This document shows positions 1 to 9,277 of a stretch of DNA of 64,000 bases, one piece after another. The position numbers and the translations under genes were made by a program. This DNA comes from Stenocarpella maydis. Taxonomy: Eukaryota > Ascomycota > Sordariomycetes > Diaporthales > Diaporthaceae. Position 1 is the stretch's first letter; each line of letters opens with the position of its first letter. The stretch lies in the NCBI GenBank assembly GCA_002270565.1, contig NQMI01000035.1, positions 285,258 to 349,257 on the forward strand. The letters run 5' to 3'. Under the pieces are notes generated by a model. The model was not told the origin of the DNA, searched no databases, and was given only the letters and a program-made list of their open reading frames with translations.

Positions 1-1942
1 CGTCCCCGCGGCGAGGATCACGCCCAGGATGTTGTCGTTGTCGGCCTCGGCGTCCTCGAGCCGCTTCAGGACCACCGAGGCCACGCCGTCCGCGCGGCAG
101 TACCCGTCGGCCTCGCTGTCCCATGTCTTGCACGCGTTGGGCGTCCTGGAGAGGAAGTGCCCGCTGCTCAGCCCTGCGAACGCGTCCGAGTTGGTCAGGA
201 CGTTCATCCCCCCCGCCACCGCCATGTCCACGTCCCCGTTCCAGAGGGAGTTGCAGGCAATCTTGGGTGAGTTGTTAGCAGCGCCGCCCTGGGGCATCAT
301 GGGGTGCGGATGACAGGGGCTGGTCTGGTGGAGGTTTGCTATTGTGCACTAGCCACTTACATGGATCGTCGCGAGCCCCGAGGAGCATGCCGTGTCGATA
401 CTGTAGCTCGGGCCGGAGAATTTGAAGAAGTAGTTGATGCGCCCAGGCCCAAACGCACGGCAGCCGCCCGTGATGAAGTAGGTGCCGACCTCCTGGGCTG
501 TATTGACCTCGCGGTAGTCATCGCTGGCCTGTCCGTAGAAGGTGCCGGTCCGGTGGAGATCGGTAGAAGCCGTGCGGTTGGCGACGTAGCCGGCCCGTTC
601 CAGCGCCTCGTAGGCCGTCACGATAGCCAGCCGCTGCATTGGGTCTGTCTGGAGGGCCTCCCGCGGCGACATGTTGAAGAAGGGCGCGTCGAAGAGGCCC
701 GGCTCGTCTATAAAGCAGCCATACGGGGTGAGGCTGGTGTTGACACGCTTCCCGGTGGGATCGCAGTGCGTGTCCACGTCGAACCGGTCAGCCGGCACCT
801 TCTTGTGCACGTCGAGGCCCTGGCTCAGCACGTCCCAGAACTTCTCCGTGTCCGAGGCGCCCCCGGGCATCCGGCAGGACATGCCCACGATGGCAATCTT
901 GGCCTGCTGGGAGCCCCTGGGCCCCGCCGGCGGCGTGTCTGGCCTGGCGACCCAGCTCACGAGATCCTCCGTGCGCGTCCTNGGTGTAGAGGTGCCCGGC
1001 GTGGCAGGGGCCGGCGTAGACGGGCAGGGCGACGTGCTTCTGGTCGCGGAAGAAGTCGGACTGCAGGAATATGTGCTTCAGCCGCGCCGGCGGGCCGCTG
1101 ATGGTCACCGACGTGCGGCTCAGCGCGCTGACGAACACCCTGCTCGCGACGGGGGTTTTCTAGCACGGCCGGGTTAGCTCATACTTGTGCTCTCGGATGG
1201 CGGTGGGGACACAGCCGTGGCGCTCCTGGGCAGTCCTGGGGAGGAGGAGAGGGTCCCGCAGAAAGGGGGCGCTCCGGCGCAGACTCACCTCGGCCCTGTG
1301 TATCGCGTCGAGCTCCTTCTGGACCGCATCGGCGGCGACGTCCGGCACCACGTAGGCCCAGCTGTCGCCAGGCCCGGCATCGAGCGGCCGGGGCTGCAGG
1401 TGCTGCGAGACCTCGTTGACCACGACGCCGAGCCTGAACGCGATGCGGACCACCTGCGCGGCGGCCACCGGCACGTCCGCCAGGGTCCGGGACAGCGAGA
1501 CGGCGGCGGTCGACAGGAGCCCCGTGCCGAGGCCGGCGAGGCATGCATCCGCGTCGTGCAGGTCGAGCTCCTGGGCGCCGTCCTCGTAGTGCCCGACGAG
1601 GGTGGCCAGCTGCACCACGCACAGGAGGACCCCGTCGACAGAGCCGCCGAGGGGGCCGCCCCGCAGCTCCGCGTGGTCGACCAGGGTGAGGACGGTCTCG
1701 AAGGGGGGGACGAGGCGTCGAAGGGTGGCCGGCAGCGAGCGCACCTCATCGCGCAGGGCCAGGGTGGCCTCGTCGATGAGCCGGGCCAGCAGCGGGTGTC
1801 GCCTGTCCTTGCTGTGGTTGTAGAGCTGACGGCACAGGTCCTTCAGGTCATCGTGCGGGAACTCGTTGCTGAAGTAGCCGATGGTCAGCCTCGTAGGCTG
1901 GATCAGGGACTCAGCTGCCGAGGAGCTGCTGGTGTTCGACAT
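1..1942 (-). CDS. Non-reducing polyketide synthase, atrochrysone carboxylic acid synthase type (N-terminal SAT-KS, partial)
   Basis: N-terminal part of an iterative type I NR-PKS that would build the octaketide atrochrysone carboxylic acid; the gene continues past the left edge. Exons read on the minus strand are 1942-1289, 1159-361 and 261-1, with introns 1288-1160 and 360-262 (branch sites CTAAC in both). The start MSNTSS is chosen because the family sequence begins just after it; an in-frame ATG at 1975 is the alternative. The SAT domain comes first ([17 protein letters not shown] onward), then KS from [14 protein letters not shown], with the active-site cysteine in DTACSSG at 387-385. The motif PNACKTWD...[10 protein letters not shown] is typical of group V NR-PKSs that lack a TE and use a separate thioesterase, which lies next door. 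Oddities: the SAT nucleophile motif reads GLGTG, not GxCxG, and an N at 982 breaks the frame where roughly 80-100 residues of SAT seem to be missing. Family assignment is secure; the product is inferred. Confidence 0.93.
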
Positions 1943-2549
1943 GTGGTCGGTGTTGGAAGGCTCAGCCCACTCCATACTATCAACTATAGGTATCAGGGCT
2001 TGGACAAGTGGCGTTGAGGTGGTAGCTGAGCACTTTGTACTGCCGTGGGATGGGGGGATAAAGGGTAGCAATATCTCGTGCGTCAACAGCCCTGATGCGG
2101 CATCAAACAAGCCCCTGGGTAAGAAGCATCCGGCGAGTATCACATGATATAAGGCACCATAAGCGAGTAGAGCCTCGTAGGAATGACCCGGGAATTCACG
2201 CTCGGATTGGATACCTCCGGACCTCTCTTCGCAGGATCCTCCTGGCCCGGCCCGATCGGTAGTTTTGATATCGCTGTAGTCCTTGTGTAGTCCATTAGCC
2301 CGGCCCTCAAAGCTCGCTCCCGTGCTTACACGGCTCTCGAGTAGGTTGCCACCCGGCATCCATTTCGCGGCATCTGTACCTCAGCCTCGAGCCGCATTTC
2401 AGTCCCCGGAGGCCCGGTTTCCTGGCGCTGAACAAATGCAGTCAGTCCTTCCCGAGGCACCTCTTTCAAGTTTTACTTTGAGTCTCAGTCGAGTCCTCGC
2501 TCAGAAAAAGTTCCTTGTCTTGTCCCAGGAGTTCTGGTTACGGCTCAAG
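1943..2549. promoter_or_regulatory. Divergent promoter between PKS and MBL thioesterase
   Basis: About 600 bp separates the two start codons, so one shared promoter probably drives the synthase and its thioesterase. It holds a CGG-N11-CCG inverted half-site pair at 2203-2219, the spacing used by Gal4-class Zn2Cys6 dimers. A cluster Zn2Cys6 regulator is encoded at 9278-10678. Binding by that protein is a guess; the motif match alone is weak evidence. Confidence 0.45.
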
Positions 2550-3596
2550 ATGGCCCCTGGAGTAGGAGGCTATCGCCAGATCAACAAAGCCCTCAACATC
2601 TGTGCTTTCGAAGATTACCTGGAGGGCCAGCAGACACACCTGCCCAAGCTGCCGGATGTGGAGCAGATCAGTCCTCGAGTGATACGCGTGCTTGGCCAGA
2701 ATCCGGGAAAGGTGAGGCGGTATCCTCAATGCTTAGACCCTGTGCGCCAGCACAGAACTGTCAACCACCTAACTGACCTTGGCTGTTTTGTTCAGTTCAC
2801 GCTCCAGGGCACAAATACGTACATCATTGGTACTGGACCAGAGCGCATCCTCGTCGACACGGGCCAGGGCATCCCGGACTGGGCAGACCTCATATCCGAC
2901 ACGGTCGCCAACCGAGGCTTCTCCATATCCCACGTCCTGCTCACACACTGGCACGGCGACCACACGGGCGGCGTCCCCGACCTGCTGCACATGTACCCGC
3001 ACCTCTCGTCAGCCATCTACAAGCACACGCCGGGCAGGGACCAGCAGCCCATCGCCGACGGCCAGACCTTCGCGGTGGGCGGCGCCACCGTCCGCGCGGT
3101 GCACTCCCCGGGACACTCCCACGACCACATGTGCTTCATCGTCGAGGAGGACGCCGCCATGCTCACGGGCGACAACGTGCTGGGCCACGGCACCGCGGCG
3201 GTCGAGCGCCTGGGCACCTGGATGGAGACGCTGCGCCAGATGCGGTCGCACGGCTGCGCCGCCGGCTACCCGGCCCACGGGGCCGTCATCGCGGACCTCG
3301 GCGCCAGGATCGACGGCGAGCTGGCCGGCAAGCTGAGGCGGGAGCGCCAGGCGCTCCAGGCGCTCAGGGAGGCGCAGCAGGGCCGCGGCGGCGGCGGCGG
3401 GCCGGGGCAGCAGGGCAGGCTCACGGTCGGGGAGCTCGTCACGGCCGTCTACGGGGACCGCCTGGGCGAGGGGGTCAGGGAGCTGGCCCTGGAGCCCTTC
3501 ATGGACGAGGTCCTGCGGAAGCTGGCCGAGGACGGCATGGTTGGGTTCCAGGTGAGGGCGGGTGTCAAGAAGTGGTTTGCTGTCTCGCGCGCATAG
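2550..3596 (+). CDS. Atrochrysone carboxyl ACP thioesterase (metallo-beta-lactamase fold)
   Basis: Encodes a stand-alone metallo-beta-lactamase-fold hydrolase of about 320 aa that, in this family, releases the octaketide from the ACP of a TE-less NR-PKS. Exons are 2550-2711 and 2796-3596; the 84-bp intron keeps the frame open, so it is easy to miss, but it has a CTAAC branch site and removing it joins GQNPGK to FTLQGTNTYIIG, as in relatives. The zinc motif THWHGDHTGG gives H105, H107, D109 and H110; further metal-ligand candidates are HSPGHSHDH and the aspartate in LTGDNVLGHG. The start MAPGVGGY is preferred over upstream ATGs because the conserved N-terminus (ALNICAFEDYL) follows it directly. 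It is divergent from the PKS. Length and motifs are normal, with no damage seen. A Gly-rich linker lies near residue 245. Confidence 0.94.
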   Translation: MAPGVGGYRQINKALNICAFEDYLEGQQTHLPKLPDVEQISPRVIRVLGQNPGKVRRYPQCLDPVRQHRTVNHLTDLGCFVQFTLQGTNTYIIGTGPERILVDTGQGIPDWADLISDTVANRGFSISHVLLTHWHGDHTGGVPDLLHMYPHLSSAIYKHTPGRDQQPIADGQTFAVGGATVRAVHSPGHSHDHMCFIVEEDAAMLTGDNVLGHGTAAVERLGTWMETLRQMRSHGCAAGYPAHGAVIADLGARIDGELAGKLRRERQALQALREAQQGRGGGGGPGQQGRLTVGELVTAVYGDRLGEGVRELALEPFMDEVLRKLAEDGMVGFQVRAGVKKWFAVSRA

Positions 3597-4463
3597 CCTG
3601 CCTGCTGGTATGTCTACAATGTACTAATAGCACATGGGTCATATAACGTGGGCAGGTGTTTTGACTCTGCGATGTAACAGCCTCAGGTTGTGAGAGGCAG
3701 CTCTAGAAACTAGAACCGGTCACATTTCTGCATGGAAGTATACACACTTGAGAGTAAGGGTTTGTTAGATTGAATACCTACATTGAGACTTGGGTTGAAT
3801 ACTGAGATTGAATACTGAGACTCAGTACTGCTAGTAGACCGAAGTGTCCAAGGGGTCCCAGCATTGTCTGTTTGCAAGCGCGAGTGACCTTTCTCCAAGA
3901 ACCCAGGCCTCTGTTACTTGTCTCGTGCTGTATAGTTGCACAACTTGACCCGTCTGGCACTGGTAATCGAGACACCTGAGACTACGCGAGAATGCAAGCT
4001 GGACTGTTCTGAGATTTTCTCGTATTACTGGGAAATGCAGCCTTCATCCACGTCTCCGCTATGCAGGCGCACGACCGTGTAAATTCAGGGTGTGTTTTCC
4101 ACCAGGCCTCCACCTCCAGTCTTCCGCATCCCTCACCAGACCCGTGTTTACAAAGCAGGACTGAGCGAACACAGTAATAATTACAACCTGTCACAGCTGG
4201 ATACCAAGGCCGGCTTGGCAAATCTTGTACATGAACCGCGTATGGGCCCTCGAGCCTAGGCTAGTAATACCAATTCCCCGGTGCTGACATCTGGACAAAA
4301 CCATTGTCAAATCCCCGTGTCCGTTCGCCAAGCCACGTTATCAACCCCCTCCCCCCCTCCTCGGACTTGCTGTGCATATTTACATCGCACTTCTTCTTAT
4401 ACGGCCTCGGACTCCGGCTCCCGCAGAGAGCAGCGCCGCCCCACCCCTCCCTCCCTCCCTCCC
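3597..4463. other. Convergent intergenic region
   Basis: Lies between the stop codons of the thioesterase (plus) and the anthrone oxygenase (minus), so it should hold two 3' UTRs. I see no coding potential. There is a short direct repeat of TTGAATACTGAGA near 3794-3820 and a CCCT-repeat tract at its right end. Confidence 0.6.
4444..4463 (-). other. Potential G-quadruplex directly after the anthrone oxygenase stop codon
   Basis: On the coding (minus) strand the TGA stop is followed at once by (GGGA)4 and GGGG, a textbook four-run G-quadruplex pattern with one-base loops. It would be in the mRNA 3' UTR. The pattern is read directly from the sequence; any regulatory effect is inference. Confidence 0.6.
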
Positions 4464-5124
4464 TCATGCGCCGAGCTCCCGCACGACGGTGCTGAGGCCC
4501 AGCAACGCCCCGACGAGCGGCGTGAGGGATCGCGCTGCATGCAGCCAAGCCCACCTCACGACCAGGCCCTGGACGACCCCCAGCGGCACCGCGTCGTCAG
4601 CGCCGTGCTCGCCCCCCAGCCGGAACAGGGTGTTGTTGGTCGGCACCATGACGTACCACGTGAAGGGCACCATGACCCCCGTCGCCACCGCCGCGAGCGC
4701 GTACCGCGCCCAGCCAGGGCTGCCCCCCCTGCGCCTGGCGGCGGCAGCAGCCGCGTCACCCCCCTCCCGCCCCCTGGCGAGGGCGGCGGCGCAGCCGTAC
4801 AGCCCGCACGTGGCAACGCACAGCGCGGGCAGGTAGATGTGGCCGTAGTGGTACATGCGCGCCCACTGCCGGAGCACGTGCGCGGCGTCCTGGTTGGTGT
4901 CGAGGAGCACCGGGACTGCAAAGGCCGAGAGGCTCATCATGGCTCCTTTTTTCCCCCGGGTGGGCGGGGCGTGGTCAGCTTGCCTCGCGCGTCTGCAGTG
5001 CGGGGGGGGGGGGTATGAGCCTCCGAGGGTTCGTCTTACCTGATAGAAATGTCCCCGAGACCACGGCTGCGGCTGGCAGGCCGATGCCTGGCCGAGATGC
5101 TTTGCTGGGCGGCTTCGTTGGCAT
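4464..5124 (-). CDS. Anthrone oxygenase (DUF1772 family)
   Basis: Small membrane-type protein of 188 aa in the DUF1772/HypC family, whose members oxidise anthrones to anthraquinones (e.g. emodin anthrone to emodin). Exons are 5124-5040 and 4945-4464, joined by a 94-bp intron (GTAAGA donor, AAG acceptor). The join gives the family hallmark VSGTFLSGAMMSLSAFAVPV. Other conserved blocks are LRQWARMYHYGHIYLPAL, VPFTWYVMVPTNNTLF and a C-terminal WLHAARSLTPLVGALLG helix; several hydrophobic helices are visible. The acceptor lacks the usual pyrimidine run, but a C12 tract lies upstream in the intron. The 5' exon sits divergently to the EthD gene. Its place in this cluster fits oxidation of the anthrone made by its neighbours. 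Confidence 0.9.
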
Positions 5125-5563
5125 GATTTACCAGTGTGGATGGGTTATGGGATGTGGGTTGATGGGTTGATGGGTTTAGGTTACAGAGCGGCTTGCCTTT
5201 GCTGCTCATTGCCCCGTCACTCGAGGCCTCTGAGTTATATTTGCCCAGGCCGGGTGATTTTCCGTCCATTGGACTGGACACAACCCCCCCTCCCCCCATC
5301 CTCCTTGGCCCGGCCTGGACATCATGGCTCGAAGCCCGTATGTAGCGCTCGGGCCATGACCACAGGCAATGCTGTGCTGTCCGACTCCGGGCCATGTCGG
5401 GGACCATGGCACCACTCCAAAGAGCATGTCCGTTGGGCAGAGGTCACGGCCTGATAATCCAAAGAGTCAGGAACTTGATTGTTGCATTCCAAATTGCTTG
5501 AACCACTGTGAGTGAGTCGACTCATTCTCGCCATTTCCCATTTCAGGGCTGAGCCACGCAGAC
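5125..5563. promoter_or_regulatory. Divergent promoter between anthrone oxygenase and EthD gene
   Basis: 439 bp between two divergently read cluster genes. About 40 bp before the EthD start is the perfect 12-bp palindrome TGAGTCGACTCA (5513-5524), which contains AP-1/bZIP-like half sites. A CGG-N8-CCG pair occurs near 5253. No functional evidence beyond the pattern. Confidence 0.4.
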
Positions 5564-6197
5564 ATGACCAGCCTCGACGAACTCCATCTCCCAGGGACGG
5601 ACAGCTCAGCAGGTGGCAAGTATCTCTGCCTGACAATCTGCGGCTACCGCAAGCCTGGTATGAGCGAGGAAGAATATCGCAACCACATGGTCAATGTTTC
5701 CGCTCCTATGACCAAGGACCTCATGGTCAAGTACGGAATTCAACGATGGACCCAGGTGCGTGGCTGGGACACATACACATCCCCCCCCCCTTAATTCCAC
5801 TGTGCCTCATCTTCGGCCGTGCCATCTTGCCGACTCACATGTGAGCCAGATCCACAACCAAAGTGCCACCCGCTCATTGATGAGCCAGCTTTTCGACCCG
5901 CAGATGGCCAATGTCGCAGACTTTGATTGCTTTAGCCAGGTCACCTTCAGGAGCGTTGAGGACTACAGGCGCATGAAAGAGGACCCGTGGTACAAGGAGC
6001 ATCTGGTCGGGGATCATGAGAAGTTTGCAGACACTAAAAGGAGCATGTGAGTTGCTTGTTGATACCCCAACTGTCGCCCAAGACGAGTATCTGCATGTTT
6101 TTATTCAATGTGGCTAACCCCCGCCAGGATGACGATAGGATGGGTTGAAGAATTCGTCAGGGAAGGCCAGGTTGTTGATGGCTTCAAAGGTCATTAG
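5564..6197 (+). CDS. EthD-domain decarboxylase (atrochrysone carboxylic acid decarboxylase type)
   Basis: Encodes 152 aa with an EthD fold; relatives in anthraquinone clusters remove the carboxyl group of atrochrysone carboxylic acid. Exons are 5564-5755, 5850-6046 and 6128-6197. Splicing joins GIQRWTQ to [18 protein letters not shown] and then KRSM to [14 protein letters not shown]. Conserved features are [20 protein letters not shown] near the N-terminus, [15 protein letters not shown], and the C-terminal [18 protein letters not shown] block. Without the last intron the protein would end early at SM. The first intron contains a C10 tract. Divergent from the anthrone oxygenase. Family is clear; the exact substrate is inferred from the cluster. 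Confidence 0.9.
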
Positions 6198-6412
6198 ATA
6201 TTTTATGGGTCAACAATTAGTACACTGTTGTTTTTGCTACCATGCACTTGCACTTGTCACGGCTCAAATAAGTTCGTGGTGTTTTTGTTTTAAAAAAAAA
6301 TTAAAAAATAAAAAATGCTTGGTCCTGTTTTAGGAACATAGGTGCGGATGCGTGAATTGTGCTGCCAGATGGACCTAGGTCCCGTGCTGGAAGACCATGG
6401 GGTCTGCTAACA
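6198..6412. other. Short gene-free stretch with A/T-rich tract
   Basis: Downstream of the EthD gene, with an A-rich tract around 6290-6316 that may belong to its 3' end. Nothing else seen. Confidence 0.5.
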
Positions 6413-6825
6413 TTGGGTAGAGAAAGATACGTTAATAGCATAGCCAGTCATAACCCGAGGACAAACCGTAAGCGGGCAGGAAAGAAGGCTCCTGATTGGT
6501 TGAATTCCCAGAGGCACCCAGAGGGCACCCAACGTCGCGCCTTCCTTCTCTTTAACCAATACCAGTTAGAATGGAAATTACCTTTACAAGAGAGGTTTAT
6601 AAAGGGTTTATTATAAGAAGATTATATATAGAGACTTTCAGGAGCTCTAAAAGGAATGTAAAGAAGTTATCCTTATTAAAGAGAACCGCCGCTTAATTCT
6701 ACCTCGGCCAGATGGCGTGCTGAAGCCTGATTGGCTAAGATGAGGATACTTACAGTTGGCAACTTACTTACAGTTAGTCCTCGACATATAATTGGCTATG
6801 CCATTACCGTATCTTTCTCTACCAT
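6413..6825. mobile_element. MITE-like element with long imperfect terminal inverted repeats
   Basis: The left end (GGTAGAGAAAGATACG... then AGCATAGCCA and CCGAGGAC) is matched, inverted, by the right end around 6760-6825. The inverted similarity covers about 60-65 bp per side with scattered mismatches, enclosing roughly 290 bp without coding potential. Size and structure fit a non-autonomous DNA element. I could not identify a clear target-site duplication, so the outer limits are approximate, and the superfamily is unknown. Confidence 0.6.
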
Positions 6826-9277
6826 GAGGTCACCACTTTACGATTTAATGAATAACGTAATGATATCAAGCCGAAGCTTCCAAGTCTCCCTCGTATATTG
6901 AATAATCACGATATGCAGAAACGACTGGCTCTCCTATTAAATCGCTGCGGAACAGCTTGGATCCTTAGTGCGCAAGTGATTTGAAGGGAATGGTGTTACG
7001 TTCCTTCTTGGAGTTCCAAAGAAGTTTGTATGCGCGACTGACCTCCTCCTTGGTACCCACAAGTTCTACTTCTCGATCCCATCTCCTTATGCTCTTCAAC
7101 TTCTCTCGCTTTCTTTCGTCGTATTTCTGTTCCAGCTCATACTATCGACGATGGAGTCACCATCTTCGCTCTATGTCTCGGCTGTGGGCCCGTCGCAATC
7201 AATTCCCTGGCCAGAATGGCTCATGCCTGTGATCTTGTTACTCAACCCCCTGAGTCGCATGGGTCGCATGGTCGGCGTGGTTTGCACACCGGTCTCTGGT
7301 GCCTGCAAAGAGCTTTATTCTATCCTTGACTGGGTGGTGATGTCCACATCCGCTCAGAGCTCCAACGCTCCAGGTTCATGATACTCCCAGGAAGCTCAGG
7401 ACGACCACTGTGGCATGGCGAATACACATTCTGGTCGACCAGACCGCGGATCGAAGCCGTATGTGAAAATGTCCAAGGGGATGAGGATGGTCATGCGGGC
7501 GTTCCGATTGACTTCTAGGCTACTTTATTATCACACTGCTCGATACTTTCGTCGGCAACACCTTCATCTAGGGAATTGGTCCTTCGACCCTGGCTTTCTT
7601 CGCTTCTCTGAAAGTGCCTACTGTAGGACCTAATTCCTCCCCGTCACGAAGGTGCCTTTAAGACAGTATTAGCAAATCTGCTATGCGCATTGCACGTAGG
7701 AAATGACTGCAGAAAGGGCAGAGAGCACCCTTAGATAGCCTTATCCACTAGAAAATACCTCGTTCATTGCTAGGGTACCACGATTGGTGGTATCGACATG
7801 AAATCTAAATTAGCTAATTATCTTTACTCACAAACCCCCATCAACCCTCCTATGGTGTTGCCGACAGCCCGTTGAATTGCTTCAAACACCAATAAAATCA
7901 TTGTCTACATACCCGCCTAAAAAACGACCAATTCCATCACTAGTAGCGTACTCGCGGGCGATCTCCTCGCTTACGCTGTCAGCGCCAGAATGAAGGTGGC
8001 CATGGGCCTTTAGAAGTCCAAGTAAAGCAGTCCAATTAAAGCCGGCCCAACGACGTAAGCCAGCTTGATAGCAGTAGCAAGATATAACCGCCGCAAAATG
8101 ATCACCTGCGGTCATCGAGCATACCGGGTCCGATCTAGCCGCCGTCGCAACCAAAGGTTGAGACCCCCCCCCCAAGGCTACCATCCGGCAGCTACAAAGC
8201 TGATTAGTGCTTCCAAGAGATCATCAAGGAAAGTTTATTGATAAACTCGCCGCGGAGATTCCTTGGCGTGCTGCCAGAAGGAGGCCGCAGCGGCGAGGCT
8301 GCAACATGCGAAACTCCAGCGTGAGACGGACCACAACGAAGAGACTACCAAACTGGGGGAACAAGCGATGGATTTGACCATTCCTGGTGAAGTAGCTTCA
8401 AGCAGGGGTGGGTATTGCTATGTCTCTGATGGCGTCCGCGAGCAGTAGGTGCACATGATGGGAAGACAAACCATGCATGAGCTTCTTGGACGACGACGGG
8501 CAACGCGGTCAGCAAAGGATTTGTAGATGAAAGACCATCAATGAATGTAGATCAAGTGTACACTTCGGTACCGAAATACTGGTTAGTTAGTGGCTCTATC
8601 TGATGATAGCATTTTATCAATCTCGCCTTTGCTTGGCCTCCTTCTGGGATGCTAGCCTGGCTGCCTTTTCGGCTGCCTTGAGTCCACCGAGTGTGAAATT
8701 GCATTAAAGGTAGGGACTGAGAATGTATGAGTGGGGACGCAAGCTCCGTCATAGCCCTTGCATCCAACCCTAACTATAAGTATTAATAGAATAAATAAAC
8801 TTTATATATATAAAGTAGGATAATAGGTACAATATTCTAAAAGTAAAGAGCCTATATAGCCACGGGCCAGCTTGACGCAAACCAACTATCGGGCAGCTAA
8901 AACAAATTAACCGATCACCCACCACTCTCCGTCACCGAACCTATACGCATCGCCTCGTGCCACGGACAGTAGGCACCGCTTTAGCCGCCGAGGATAGGAT
9001 GTTGTACACTTGAAGAATCGCCTCGAAGCCAGCCTACTACCAATCCTACTAACCCACGAGAATCCGAAGAGAAATGGGAGAAGAAGGCAAATAAGCTAGA
9101 ATGGACTTTGCACGGGCTTTAAGGAGATCAAGGGATATCTTGGGAAATATATGGTCAAATTGTGAATAGTTGCCCTTTCAGGTTAAGCCCGCCGGGCGGA
9201 ATAAATTGTGTGCGTGTGTGGGCGTGTCCGTGCGTGGTTTGTTCGATTTGTTTATATTTGTGAAATCAACAGCTCTA
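6826..9277. other. Gene-poor stretch inside the cluster
   Basis: About 2.4 kb without a gene I can support. Short open frames occur (for example minus-strand 8184-7882, about 100 codons, and plus 6981-7232), but none shows a recognisable domain or splice context. The right end carries a TG/CG-rich run (about 9207-9236), close to the 3' end of the regulator gene. The stretch could be a decayed gene or old transposon. Confidence 0.4.

Noticed and set aside
304..1101. Long plus-strand open frame opposite the PKS
   Set aside because: GC-rich antisense of the KS/SAT coding region; the minus strand has clear family motifs and splice sites.
1160..2359. PKS start at the far upstream ATG (2359)
   Set aside because: The extra 139 residues do not resemble any PKS N-terminus and would consume the divergent promoter; MSNTSS at 1942 precedes the conserved SAT start.
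4281..5018. 245-codon plus-strand frame
   Set aside because: Arg/His/Pro-rich antisense of the anthrone oxygenase; the intron and motif evidence is on the minus strand.
7882..8184. 100-codon minus-strand frame as a gene in the cluster gap
   Set aside because: No family motif, no plausible splice partners, and a C-run within; left as part of a gene-poor stretch.
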